Positions 9,722 through 22,512 of a stretch of DNA of 64,000 nucleotides are shown piece by piece (within the stretch, counting starts at the first letter, position 1; every line of letters begins with the position of its first letter). The notes beneath the pieces were generated by a model, which was not told the DNA's origin, made no database searches, and saw only the letters and a list, made by a program, of their open reading frames with translations. The stretch is from Lentinus brumalis (lineage: Eukaryota > Basidiomycota > Agaricomycetes > Polyporales > Polyporaceae): contig MARA01000014.1 of NCBI GenBank assembly GCA_001792895.1, positions 434,001-498,000 of the forward strand. Reading direction: 5' to 3'. The translations under genes and the position numbers were made by a program.

Positions 9722-10377
9722 GTATATAATCTGCAATGCAACGATTGCACTCGTGAGTCACGACGAGCCACAGTGCCGAGCGGGCGAGTGACTGACCTGA
9801 AGGATGTGAGAAGGGAGCGGTTAGGACTCGGCCTCGGTGATTGTCAGGTCCTTAAGTACCGTCTCTTGACTCTGCGCTGGGCCACACTCTTGGGCCACGA
9901 GCTATAGCAAAGCGAGTTAGTGGTGTTCGTTAGTTCATGAGACTCAGAGCCTGAGGGGGCCACCGCACCGTGTCCGAATTTGAGAGTACACCTGCGACAA
10001 GCGACAAGTATTCCAGGTGGTGGTTTTGCCCTTGTCCTGCTGAAACGATTGCCGCGAGCTTGCGGTTCCTGCAAATGATGACGCGGTGCCAGCAGTGGTC
10101 GAAGCAAGGCGTCGCTTGGGCGCTTGGTCCCGAGAAGTTTGAAGCGCCGAATGATCACACTCACTACTTACTACTTACATCCAACACCCCCTTCCCATCT
10201 GCTTGCTGACTGCTTGTTGCCTGGTACCTCCCCACAATCGATCTCATGATGGTCAGTCCCGCTTGAGACCCATCCAATAGTCAAAATACAGAGCACAGGC
10301 GAACTTGAAGTCTGCAGTCAACGACTTGAACTTGAACACATCGACAAGCCACTTCACAAGTTCACACAAGTGGCGAG
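9722..10377. other. Intergenic, promoter of F-box/NTase copy 2
   Basis: About 650 bp between the DUF6535 stop and copy 2. No ORF with recognisable similarity and no repeat was found. Confidence 0.5.
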
Positions 10378-13300
10378 TCAAGGTACTGCTGGCGCTGCAA
10401 GCTGAATCTGCGGTACATCTCCCAACAACAACAGCGCCTGCTTCCCCTCGTAGCGACAGGTTCCTCCCAGCCGATACGCCATCGAACCCGCCAACAGCCC
10501 AATCTCTCCACCCCACCCCAGGAAATACCTCACGCGCTCTGCGAGCCCGTGGTCGAAGAGGGACCGACGAAGACGCATGAACTTCCGGTCCTGTCCGCCC
10601 CATATGGCATGGATCGTCCACCAAATCGCCCTCGTCATAGCCCATAAGGACGATTTGCTCTCCCAGCCCACCCAGCCATTTGCGCCGAAGAGCCTCGCCC
10701 GCACCGAGTTGAGTTGCGTTTGCGTAGGTTTGCATTCAACACAATGCTGGTGGTGATCTGCAACAGCGAATGCGCCACTGCCACTGATGACGGCAAGTAT
10801 GCGGATCATGCCAACGGCGACGGCCTCCGGTACGAGAATCTTGGAACGCAGTGCTTGTATCGGGTTCCGCATCTTCAATCTGAGGTCATAGAGGCTTCGC
10901 CCCGCGTGTGCGAAGAGTAGGGTGGAGAAGAAAGATTCCATGGAGAGCACCACATCGAGTTTCGGCCAATGGCTCGGGTTCTCATACAGGGCTAGGTAAC
11001 CAGCGATGGCGACCACCTTGTCCAGGATCCCTGCCTTGCCGGCATCCTGGAACTTGCCTCTCCGCAAGATGTCTTCGAATGTCCGGAGGAACTGCGTGTA
11101 TGGTCCGACCAGTGCACTAGCCAGTTCATTTCCAGGATGACCTCTGTCGTTGACAGTCGCGGGACCGAAGAGCCGTCCGTAAGGAGGACGAGCATGGCCG
11201 AAGAACACCGTATGCAGTGCGTTGACTGCTGGAGCGAACAGCTCTGTATGGACGGGCGGGTACGGTGAGGCAACAAGGATACTCATGCCACCTTGTTGTG
11301 CGAAGTCTGCGACGATGCGCGTGGCGTCCCAGTCCCAGTTGCCCCCTCCTCTGAGTCCGTCTTCGAGCCAGATGTTCCGGGTGAATACACCCTTCATGAT
11401 ATTGAAGAAGAGTAGCAGCAGGAAGGCGGTCTGGGTACGTGTCTGGTGTGGGATGTCGTGCTTATTGATGAGCTCCACAGCGGACACGAGGTCGAGTGCT
11501 ACAGCAGTCGTGCTGTTCACGTCGTTCGGAAACCCGAGATCTGGAAGTGATTGCGCTCCTTCGAAGACTGGTCTGGTTGCTGGCTCCAGGTAGAAGCCGA
11601 TGATGGAGCACGCTGCTCTATAGATCGACCGGTGGATCGTGCTTCTGTCCAAGACCTCGTTCTGCGTCCGCGTGATAGGGAGATGCCGTGAGGTTACGAG
11701 GCTCCGGAAAATACACAGGATCGTCGTCAATAGTACGGAGTATGACCCTCCTCCACGGTCTTGTTGAAGCAGGAACAGTGAAACTCCGAGGCGAGTCATA
11801 GGGACTAACATGCGTAAGACCTGTTCCTCGAGGAAATCGCTCTTGCTGAGTCGCTGATAGAGGTTCAACAGAAATGGGTCATAGACGGCGCGAAGCTCAT
11901 GGCAAACCGCAAGCCGCTCCGAGTCGTGCTCAGGCTGGCAGTTGTCGTCCAGCCACTCGCGAAGTATACAGTCCAGGGCGACGATAGCAGCGTTGAGCGC
12001 ATCGTAGCTTGAATCCGTTGCGCTGCGATCGCGCACCACGATGTACAGTGCTGCTCGCACGAGTGATGTCAGCAGGGGAGATATAGCAGGGTTGACAGGG
12101 ATGCGTAGGGCGGGCGAGTCCTTCAATTCCTCACTGTTGTCCTCGCTTTGCGCGGCCTGCCAAGAGACCAAATCGCCCATGCAAGTTGTCGGCGAGCGAC
12201 GACATCTGCTGGCGATCTGACCAGTAGATCCGGAAGGGTGGTTAACCAGTTGATCCTCCCAGACGGGAGTGTCAGTTTCCAGTCTGGGAAGGCGACGTCA
12301 TGCAAAGCGAAGAAGATGACAGAGTTGACCGCGTGCAACAGCTCGACTGAGGAGTCCTCGGGGGACCAGAAGAGTGCCGGTGACTCATGATTCGCCGCAA
12401 CAAGATGGCTGTACCACGACTGACCATGACCCAGTCGCGGCCATGAGTAGAAGTCGAAACCATGATAACCCCAAGGCGGAGAGTGAAAGCAGCAAGGGAT
12501 ATGGGCAAGGTAGGCAAGTCTTCCAGCAGGCGTCGAACGAGGCCGGTGGAGGTAGCAGAGAGCCGTGGTGCTACGTGCGCCGGCTTATGCTTTGATGTCG
12601 AACGGTTGGATGAAGTGCGGGACGTGGTGTAGGGGACAAATCCACGGTTGTGGTTGCCTTCCACAACCGACAAGCTCGGTGGATCCCCAACCTCCGCCTC
12701 CGAGTCTAGAGATGCGAGAGTCCGAATGACCGTCGACACGTCGCGTTGACCATTCGCGTCGAGCTGATGGTAGGGCTGCGTGTACCAGGATGAGAGGAAG
12801 TGCTCCAGGAGGGCGTACGAGTGCTCTTCGATAAGCAAGCGTTGATGAAGGACGAGGTTCGGGAATTCCATCAGTATCCGACCAAGTGGCTTCGAGTCCG
12901 ATAGACGGCTCTCGTTGCGCAGAAGCCACTGCAGTATGCGCGCATCGATAGAGCTAGAGTTCTCCGTGATGTATGTCTCCTCGCCGTGCCTAAGCGACAA
13001 GACGCGCAGCGCATCATACTTCTGTGCTTTGTACTTCGCATTCGCGAGGTTACGTGCATCGGATAGTGGGCGACTGGTGTTGAAATGGATGTGAGAAAGA
13101 TAGTGCTTTGAGAGGAAGGGAACACGCGTACGCTGCTCTGACAAGGTCCCAAGCTACCCCAAATGCCACCAAGGCTTTGCCGTAGATTGCAACCATTAGA
13201 GATAGCACTTGCCCGATGAAGACGGCCATGGAGGTCTTGTAAGGACACTCGGGGTAGGCGTACGCCACGATATTGGCCGCAAAGTACACGACGGAGGTTG

Positions 13301-15335
13301 TCGCGACGAGCGCAGCTGTGATTGTGCCGACGACCACGTTCAAGTCCCAGACAAACTCCACTAAACCGGCGAAGAAGAGCAGCAGGGATATGTGGAGGAA
13401 GATGGGTAATATGGAAATCACGGTGGGTAACTTCCACTTGTGCATCCCGTCAATGCGATATTGGCGATGGCGGGCTCCAATCGACGGGACAGGCGAGAGC
13501 CCTGCCAAGAGGTAGTTGACCCATTGCTTGGCCAGTATTGTGATCAAGGCCGTTGCGAGACTGATTACCAGGCTCGAGAACCAGTATGCGTTGACTCGAA
13601 GCGCAGATCCTGTGACCGTGAACGCAGCAGGGACGGGCGGTCCAGAGTTCGAACCCGACGCATTCCTTGCGGCCTTCATTTCGAGGAGAACAGCTCTGAG
13701 TAACTCGGCCGAGTCATCGACCTTGAGGTTATGGGAGGATTCGACCACAAACGTTGTCACGACGGCAGAGAAGAGGGCAGCCTGTTAATCGCAGCCGTGT
13801 CATTCATAGTGTAAAACAGGTTACAGACAGGATGACGTACGAAGATCAGTATGGAGTCGAGGTCGTCGTTCCATGCTTCTACTGTTTCCTTGTCCTCTTC
13901 GAGAGTATGTTCGACATACATAGACCACATGTCCTGGACCTCTCTAGCGGATGGAGACGGCTCTTCAGCCGGACCCACGGCCTCTGGCGATTCGGAGGCT
14001 CCCTAAGCAATGCATAAGCTATCACTGGAGTCCAGGAACCGATCTCGCCAGGACGCACCTCTGTCGCATCTGCGGCATCCTGCAACGAGCACATGATGAG
14101 TTCCGAGTACCGTGCAGAGCTCTTCCTTGTCTACTCACTTGAGCATCAGGATAAGAGACGGGCTGCATTGGCGGTATGAACGGGGTTCCAGCACCGGGTA
14201 CAGACGGTGTGGCGAGAACGCCTGGCATGCCATTTAAGTTGCTCCACGGACTGAACACTGGGAGGCTCCCCGGTGAAACGAAAGGTGCGCCAGGGGTAAC
14301 AGTGTTCGCTCCCCAAGAGCTATCAGAAGAAGTCGACGGAGAGTACACTCGCGGCGGTATCACAGGCGTCCAGGCGGTACTAGTTGGGGGACGCGCTTGG
14401 GCGGTCGATGCGCTGAGCGGCCGGATGAAGGGCGTAGCAGTGGTTTGATGAGACGGCATTACGGGGGGCGACGGCGTTGGAGACTCCGGCATATTCGATG
14501 GAAACCTCACCCTACGGGGTTCTGTGAGGGAGGATATCCTCTGCCGTCGCAAACCTCCAACCGTCTCGTCGGGAGGTGATTGCTCAGAAGCTATCGTCGC
14601 CCCTTGGAATAGCAAAGAACCGGGGGGCAGGCTCGTGCGGAGATTATCGGAGGCGAGAGGGATGTCGCTCACAATGTCCATGGACATCTGGAAGGGAGAC
14701 CGTGGATCGTGGTCTACTCCGAGGTTGTAATCACTCCGATGTGTTGCTTGCGCTGTGCCGTGCGTCATAAAGCTGGATCGTCGAGGTAGAAATCCCCATC
14801 CCGAAGGGGCGCCAGGTTCAGCCGTGTTCCAGTGTTCAGGATAAGGTGGAATCACAGGTGGGGGAGACGGCGATATAGATCCGGGAATCCCGGACGGGAA
14901 GTGCACCCTACGAGGTATCGACTCCGAGTCTTCTGTGAGGGAAGGTCCTCTCTGCCGGGACAAGTCTTCGACTATCTCCTCCGAGAGAGCTTGCTCAAAG
15001 CGCATGGCCGCCCCCTGCAACGAAGACCCCGGTGCCGTGATCGGACCGACGTCCTCGGGGGCGGGCGGCATGTAGAGCAGCACATCATCCCTTGGAACCT
15101 GAAAGGGAGACCGTGGGTCGTGCTCTGCTCTGGGATGATTCTCGTTCCAGAGTGTTGTTTGCGGCAAATTGTACACGAAGAAATCCGATGGTCTTGGTAG
15201 CGATGTCTGTCCCCAAGAAGGGCCAGCTTCGACCGTGTTCCAGTAATCCGGGTGGGGAGGAATCACAGGCGGTTCGTCATCGGGAACGAGTACCCTCCTG
15301 CCCGAGTCGGATGCGGGCGAGATCTGCTGCTTCAC
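10378..15335 (-). CDS. DUF6535-type membrane protein, paralogue 1 (two apparent frameshifts)
   Basis: Exons readable on the minus strand are 15335-14139 (Pro/Ser-rich, with PPVIPPHPDYW-type motifs repeated), a 21-nt micro-exon 14079-14059, 14002-13841, 13781-13132 and 13073 onward. Exon 3 carries EAWNDDLDSILIF and exon 4 the DUF6535 core: AALFSAVVTTFVVESS, then several hydrophobic segments (YWFSSLVISLATALITILAK, ISILPIFLHISLLLFFAGL, IGQVLSLMVAIYG). A large soluble helical C-terminus ends in AIWWTIHAIWGGQ. Compared with the paralogue at 35-39 kb, the C-terminal part changes frame near 12,470 (in a G run) and near 12,170 without a plausible intron, so the gene may be decaying or contain sequence errors. 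Function of the family is unknown. Confidence 0.75.
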
Positions 15336-15888
15336 GTCCCTATTTCAGCACGATCACCGTACGGCGCCATCGAGGACTCTCATACCATCGTCGACGATCG
15401 CAGTCGTGTAAGAGAGGTGCCAACATCGCTCGTTTTACCGTGGGTATGACAGCTTCTCTGCTAACGCCAAAACCACAAACACGTGCTGCATTGTAAATAC
15501 ACGGTGGGCATCAGCGACGGGCAGCAAGGACACAAAGAGACCCACCGGTCGGTCGTCGGTATGCCTGTTCGAGTCTGTCCATGTCTTCAGAGGCGACGAG
15601 AGGGAGAGAAATCTATAGTGGCATTATATTTCACAGAGTAATGAGGTACACCGACGAGCAACACGTGAGGATGGGAGACTGTAATGCTGATGAATGGTTC
15701 GTAGACGGCAGAATCGTATGGTCATAGTCGTATCATGGAATGGATTGGATGCGTGGCGACTGATTTGGTTGCTGCAACAGAACGTCCGAGAGCGAGCACT
15801 TCCCCCTCTAGCAGTTCGTATCCCTGGATCCCGCAAAGCACAACAAGCACGAAAGCACGAAGAGGGTGAGCGAGCAAAGCCCCGACGC
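15336..15888. other. Intergenic between DUF6535-1 promoter and ATP-citrate lyase 3' end
   Basis: About 550 bp holding the upstream region of the DUF6535 gene and the 3' flank of ACL. Only shadow frames were seen. Confidence 0.5.
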
Positions 15889-18800
15889 TCACGCCATCTT
15901 GCCGAGCACGCGCGGCTGCGCCATGTCCGCCATGTTGATGAAGATGTCGTCGGCGGGGTGGCGGTAGAGCGGTGCGCGGAGGCGCTTCTGGTCGAGGTGG
16001 TGGCCGATGAAACCAATGCTGCGGCCGAGGACGAAGAGGCCGTTGAGCGTACCGATCTGCAGACGCAGCAGATGTCAGCGCCCATGTAACACAATTGCAA
16101 GTCAAGAGGAAACATACCTTGATGTACTCATCGGCCTCATCGGAGGTGAAGGCGCCACTGTCGCGGAGCAAGTCGACGAAGCAGACGGCAATGCAACCAT
16201 CGACGTTGAGAATGAGCGTGTCCTTCTTCGACGTCGTCACCTTCTCGACCGCGAGCGCATAGTCGAGCAGGCTGTGGCTCGGGAAGTTCTTGTGCACGTA
16301 CTCCTTGACGAGCTCGACACGGAGATCAGGGTTGTTCACGCTCTTGATCTTGTGGCCAATACCACTGACTGTAAGCGATGAGGTCAGCGCATATACTCAG
16401 CAATCGTGGAGGGCGATGGCAACGTACTAAGCTTGTTCTGCTTCCTGCAGGTGTCGACAAACTCACGCGGCGTGAGGCCGGTGTCGCGCGCGTTCGAGAA
16501 CATGGAGGCAGCCTCGTCGAGCGCACCACCGAAGCGGGAACCGATCGTGAGGAGACCAGACGCAAGCGATGAGATGAGATCCTTGCCCGCACGAGTCGCG
16601 ACGATCGTGTTCATGGCACTGCAGTGAACGTCAGCCACTGGCTCACAAAACGATGTTGATGCAGCAAAAACTCACCCAGACACAGCCGGACCGTGGTCGG
16701 CAGTGAGCATGAGCACCATCTCGATGAACTTCGTCGCCCATGGCGGGAGGCGGCGCTTGAACCAGAGCAAGCTGACGACACCGCCGACACCAATGTCCTC
16801 CTTGAAGACGTCCGAGATACGCATGCCGGCGTAGAGGAGCTCCTGGCCACGCTCGTCGGAGATGGTCGAGATGAACGCCGCAGGCTTCCGGATGAGACCG
16901 AGCTCCTGCGCCCACTTGTAGTCCATCGGGATGACGGGGGCTCGCGCTCAGGCTGGGGCTTGATCGCCCCGGTGGAGACAAGATTCTCGTACGTCTGCTT
17001 GAGCACCTCGGGGAGGTCCTCGAAGGTCTCAGGGACGATGAAGCCCGCAGCGCGCATGGCGGAGTTCTTCGCGTCGGCGGTCTCGAGATCCGAGTTCGCC
17101 ATCGAGCCGGCGTGGCCGAACTGCACCTCGGTGGTGAACATCTTCGCGCAGGTACCGATGGCCCAGGCGATGATGGGCTTCTTGATGATGCCCTTCTTCA
17201 CGGCCTCGATGACGCGGTACTCCTCAATACCACCGACCTCGCCGAGCAGCACGAGCAGCTTGCACTCGGGGTCCGCCTCGTAGCGGAGCAGGTGGTCGAT
17301 GAAGGTGGAGCCGGGGTAGCGGTCACCACCGATGGCGATACCCTCGTACGTGCCGTTCGTCGTGTACGAGAGCATGTTGTTGAGCTCGTTCGACATACCA
17401 CCAGACTTGGACACGTAGCCGACGGAGCCGGGACGGTAGAGCTTGGAGGAGATGATGTTGTCCATCATACTACAAGCAACAGTTAGCGAGAGCACCACCA
17501 CGGGGTAGAGATTCGACCTACCCTCCAGAGTTACCAATACGGAAGCAGCCGGGCTTGATACCACCAACAGTCGCAGGACCGATGATGAGGACGCCCTTCT
17601 GCTTGGCAAGGTGGAGGATCTCGCGCGCGTGCCTCTCGGGGACACCCTCGGCGATGAGCGCGATGCTCTTGATCTGCGGGAACTCGAAGATCTCGAGCGT
17701 GCTCGAGTACACGCTACGCGACGACGCGAAGTTGACGACGACGTCGACATCGGGGTGCTTCTTGACGGCCTCAGCAACGCTCGTGTAGACGGGGAGCAGC
17801 GTCTCCTTCGTTCCCCAGTAGAACTTCTGGATGTGGTGACCACCGAAGGGGTAGATCATCGCGGCGACACTGGGCGTCTGGCGGCCGCAGGAGTAGTCGA
17901 AGTCGAGCATGCCCTGGATCGCACGCGGCTGGAGACCGTAGACGAACGAGCGGGTCTGCGCATCGAAGGGACGGAACCAGGGGCGCGAGTGGCCACTGTC
18001 GGTCTTGTGATCGAAGCTGACAATCTGGTCCTGCGGCTGCGTGCGCTCACCATCAGGGTGGATAGTGCCGACGGTGGGCTCATCCTGGAGGTTCTTGCCA
18101 GCGGCAGCACCCTTCGGCGAAGGCGGGCTGATGGGAGTGGCCGCGATGGAGTGGATGTTGGACTGCTTGCTGGTAATGCCGAGCGCGAGGGGAACGATGG
18201 CAGTGATGTGGGTGTCGGGGCCGTAGACCTTGATGGGGACACCAAGGGACTCGCCGAGAAGACGCATGGCCTTGAGACCCTCCTGGTAGTTGGGGCCACC
18301 ACGACGAACGTAGATCTTGACCTTGTGGGCAATGAGAGGAGATTTGTACTCCTTGAGCGCACGGATGATACCCTTGAAGGTCGCCGCGACGTTCGTGAAG
18401 TTGGCGATACCACCACCGATGATGAGGATCTTGCCGTCGGGGCGAGGAGTGCCGCGGGTCATCAGGTCGACTAGAGAGCGATATCAGCGGCGGATACTCC
18501 ATGGTAGTACGCATATACTTACGGATGGTCTTCGCATACTCGTATGTCTGGCCCTCTGAAGGAGCACCGGAGTACTCGCCGTAGTTGGCGAGCTCATGCG
18601 CGAAGCCATGAGCGGCGATGGCATCGGAGTACACGACTGAAGCACCACCACCGGCGACCATCGTCCAGATGCGACCCTCGGCGTTGAGAACAGTGAGCTT
18701 CAACGAGGCACCAGTAGAAGCATCAAGCTTCTGGATGTACGCTTCCTCCTTGGTCAGGTCACGACCAAAAGGAGCGGGCCAGACCTACAACATCGTCAGC

Positions 18801-20225
18801 AGAGATGATATCAAATTGCCAGATTGAACATACCATCGGAGGGCCACGGTCAGCGGAGACAGTCTTGCCCTTCGTCGTCGTGGCTTGAGAGTCGTACACA
18901 GACAGGTCACGGGCAATTGCCCACTTCGGTCCACAGATGGACTCAGCCGTCTGGTCGAGCTTTGCAGCCATGTCAAGGTAGTGGAGGGTAGGCTCGCCGC
19001 CGTTGACGCCATCGAGGACGACGAGGGGGTTGATCTCGAGGTAGGCGAAGTGGAGGTCGACGTAGACGGAGTAGAGGCGGATGAGGAAGTCGATGAGGGT
19101 CTCCTTCTTGGCAGCAGGGACGTGCTTGAGGAGGGTGTCGGCGATGACCTGCCGGGAAGGGAAGGGCTTGTTGACAGGAAGGTTGAGTTTGAGACCCTTG
19201 GCGTCGACATCACCAATGTCGACACCACCCTCGTGCGTAAAGAGGATGTAGTCGCCCTCCCGCTCCGAGTTGATGCAGACGTAGTACTCAGTGTCCGAAG
19301 GGTGTGGAAGGAAGGGCTCCACGATGAAGTTGTTCAACGTGCCAGTTACGGACTCGACCTGAGATGGATGCGATTAGTCAAACTGATCTATACCGAGCTT
19401 GCGAAGTGCCGATAGGGCAATAACTCTGTTGGCCGCCGTACCACGCGTCTTCAGTCCCCCCAACACGTGAGAAATGAATCGCAGAAGCTGAACGCGCGGG
19501 CATCGGCAATTGCTCCAGCGAGGACGTTCGCAGACACGGCCAACTCTTGAGTGGGATACTCCCACAATTCGATCCAACGTAAAGACTGCCTGCATCGAGG
19601 ATCTCGGATGAGGTACCCGCGTGAACAGAACGCGGTGCGCTATAGTCACGTGTCGCAGATGACGCGTCTAAGCGACCTCGCGCTGAACGCGAGCTTGAAC
19701 GCGTCGCGATCCATGAGGCGAGATGGGGAGCATAAGGCGTGAAGAGCAGAGAACGCGTCAATTGGAATGTGCAGCGCGTTGGTCAATCGATCTCGCACGG
19801 AGCGCCAGAGAGATAGAAGTGATCTGGAGGGGCTAGACAAGACGCGCTCACCTTCTGGGGCTTGCCTGCCCGCTGCTGGATCCACTCTTTCGCCTCCTCC
19901 CAGGTCTTGTTGATAGCGAGAAGTCCGGCCTTGCCACGACGCTTGATGAGCTGGTCAGGCTTCGCGACGAGCTTGGTCGTGAAGACCCAGCTCGGAAGCT
20001 GGGTATCGGGCGTGATGGCGTTAGTCGCAGGGTCCCAAGCGATCTGCGCGACCTTCGGGGACGGGTAGACGAGCTTGGTCACTACTTGCGCGGAGGGGTC
20101 GACAGCAGGTGCGCGCTCGAGCCAGTACGCGAGGAGGAGCTTAGCGTCGTATTCGCGGATGGCTGCTCGAAGTCAGTGGATGCATGTGGGCGCCTGGGCC
20201 GTGCAGACCGACCTTTGGACGACAT
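15889..20225 (-). CDS. ATP-citrate lyase, fused single-chain form
   Basis: The enzyme cleaves cytosolic citrate with CoA and ATP to acetyl-CoA and oxaloacetate, feeding lipid and sterol synthesis. The multi-exon gene starts at MSSK (20225); exon 2 reads [19 protein letters not shown] after a 50-nt-class intron. The first half is an ATP-grasp/succinyl-CoA-synthetase-like region ([37 protein letters not shown]). The CoA-ligase region follows with [20 protein letters not shown] and the phospho-histidine motif [16 protein letters not shown] citrate-synthase-like C-terminus ([31 protein letters not shown]) ends at LGKMA. Both halves lie in one gene, the basidiomycete/animal arrangement. Intron 2 is unusually long (19359-19851, 493 nt). 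A TATA-like TTAAATA lies about 90 bp upstream. Confidence 0.97.
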
Positions 20226-21982
20226 TTTGAACGACTCTGAAGACTGGGAGGAAGGGAGTTGATGGGAGAAGCAGGAGAGGGCGAGGGCGGCTGTGTGGGC
20301 AGGCCGCTGGCGGTATTTAAGGCTGGAGAAGGTTAGGCGGGGCTGTCGAGGTCGCCTCACTTCAGAAAAATACGGGTGGGGGCATCATGAATCTCAGATC
20401 GCTGCCTCCCATATCCGGCGCTCGCCCATATAGCCCCCAAATTTCGCACGACGCGTCTGTCTCTCGCCGCCATTCTCATTGGCCCGCGCGACAGCCTCTC
20501 GTACGACCTACACCGGACATCTCTCAGTCCAGCGACGACCAGACATCAACGCACTCGTATATCTCAAGTCTGACCACTTCTCGTCCACAGTCACGCTGAA
20601 ACGCGCCTCTTGTCACTGTTCATTGCATCTCGCTCGTGCCAGGACACATGCCGCTCCATGCAGGTTCTTTACGAAATGGAATTGCACCTGCTGCCCGCTT
20701 GTCTCGGCAGTAAGGCGTGTTGTCGCAACTGGTAGGTATACTGCCCACTTCTTATGTCACACCGGTACCTTGCATCAAAAGCAAGCGTCCGTCTTGCCTC
20801 CGCACCCCGCAAATTCACCGCCGACCGGTACCGGACGTTCGAACATATGTAGGTGTCTGGTAAGCAGAGCCTGTGCCTGACCATTCCCACCAGATCTCTT
20901 CTACCTGTTAGTCCACGGACCACAGGCAATGGATGGCCTATCGACGAGTACTCTGTCTACGCTCTGTCTCCGGCGCGGAACCGTCGTTGCCAGTGCGGTC
21001 TCCGTGGTATCTACGAATGTACGTCTCCTCTATCCAATTATGATGGACCAAAGGTTGTGAGACGTTGGGCTACTTGCTCACCTTTGAACTCGCTTCCCAG
21101 CAAGTTCGTTGTCTCGAGCGCCCCTCTGGGACATGTGCATGAACGATATGAGTCTTGCAATGCAAAAGTCCTTCACTGGTACCTATCCGTTGCCGACGCC
21201 TTCTCCCATCCCGATGTGTGTGCAAGGTCGGCCCCATAGTCATTCATAAGGAACGTATACGCTCAATCCTCTTTGACAACAACTCACAGTCCTCTGCTGC
21301 ACTCGTTGGTGCGAAATGAATTTGGCCTCGCCTGCCAATCCATATAAGTTAAGTGCCTGGAACGGCGGTGAATGGTCGAGTTCTGAGGCGGAAGCCGGCG
21401 GGCGGCGCTTTGCTAATCACGAGCTCGCGTCCCTCGGTGTTACTGCTTAGCGCAAGCCAGTCCAAGCACTACGAAGCCGCGGATGTGCTCAGGCAGTGCA
21501 TGGAAACGTTTATAATTGTCCGACATGGCAATCGTCCAATGAGTCCCCAACTTCCATGCCCTCACACCTCTCGTCAACACAACTCGGGCGGTTCACTGAC
21601 GACCTGCTGTTACAGCAAGGAGCGGCTACGAGAAACGACAGCCCTGGATGGCGCTATGTACATCGTCCCATCACTCATCCGACCGTCTGGTGGCACCCAA
21701 TCTCCTCCCCGCCGCAACTCTGGCAGCCGCGTACCCCATTTGAGCATATCTCTCCTACCAGCTCTCGTCCTGCAGTCCGTACTTGATCATAGCTGGTCCT
21801 CCGTCGGACTGAATGCCACGTCCCATCGATACCAGCGAGTACCGAAGTGACATTCCAATTTCCGGACCAAGTCAACCCGAAGTTTGAGCCGTAGGGCGCG
21901 GCGTACCTCTCTAGTGTACTTTATCTAGGTACCTGGTGAGGGCGGTTCAGCCCCTATTGTACAGCGGGACGAGCAAGCCTGT
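20226..21982. other. Long intergenic region between ATP-citrate lyase and tRNA-Gln
   Basis: About 1.75 kb. The left part is the ACL promoter: a TATA-like TTAAATA (minus strand, near 20312-20320) and a CCAAT box (ATTGGCC at about 20476). No frame in the remainder has recognisable similarity, and no repeat was detected. Confidence 0.6.
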
Positions 21983-22064
21983 GGCGCTATAGTGTAGTGG
22001 TTATCACTTGGGATTCTGATTTCTCGGCTTTCCCAAGACCCAGGTTCGATCCCTGGTAGCGCCT
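21983..22064 (+). tRNA. tRNA-Gln (CUG), with a short intron
   Basis: The acceptor arms GGCGCTA and TAGCGCC pair perfectly. The D-arm region is TAGTGTAGTGGTTATCA, and the T-arm CCAGG-TTCGATC-CCTGG carries a perfect B box. The anticodon stem TGGGA/TCCCA encloses TTCTGA, giving anticodon CUG at 34-36, with an intron of about 10 nt (TTTCTCGGCT) after position 37, the canonical place. A second gene with the same mature arms but a longer intron lies at 57.8 kb. Confidence 0.93.
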
Positions 22065-22095
22065 TGTTGGCTTGGGGTTATATTTTCGCTTTTTA

Positions 22096-22444
22096 TCGGG
22101 TTTAAAGTAGGTTTACACAAGTCGAATCTCCGCGCGCGTCGGCAAGCTCCCGCATGCGCCGCCGACCTCATCAGGCTGGCCCACAAGAGAGCCGTCATCG
22201 ACTCCTGTCGGTGTTCCGCACGAGCAGACTGGAGCTTTTCTAGCGGGCAGCGCAAGTGGACAGGAGCTCACCGCTCTCTTTCTCACTCCCTCGCGCTGCT
22301 TGCTAGGTGAGCATCCTGTCCCCTGCGCGTCGCCCTCCCGCTCTCTTGCTCACTCCCTTGCGCGGCTCGCTAGAGTCGCTCATAGGCTCTCTTTCTCACT
22401 CCCTCGCGCTGCTTGCTAGAGTCGCTCATAGGCTCTTCAGCTAC
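22096..22444 (+). repeat. Split direct repeat A1 (left end of Ngaro)
   Basis: It begins TCGGGTTTAAAGTAGG and ends TTCAGCTAC. It matches A2 (27109-27411) throughout except for 46 extra bases near its 3' end, a tandem duplication of CTTTCTCACTCCCTCG through GGCTCT. Confidence 0.93.
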
Positions 22445-22512
22445 AATACATTCGTCATCTCTCGAATCAACACGAGTGAGCTCTCCTAGGGGCTGCGCGA
22501 AGTTAGGAGCCC

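Noticed and set aside
9098..9907. 269-residue plus-strand frame
   Set aside because: It is the antisense shadow of F-box/NTase copy 2, whose minus-strand reading carries the conserved motifs.
14022..15335. Pro/Ser-rich frame as a separate gene
   Set aside because: Splice sites and the matching exon order in the paralogue show it is the first exon of DUF6535 paralogue 1; its last 35 or so codons are intron read-through.
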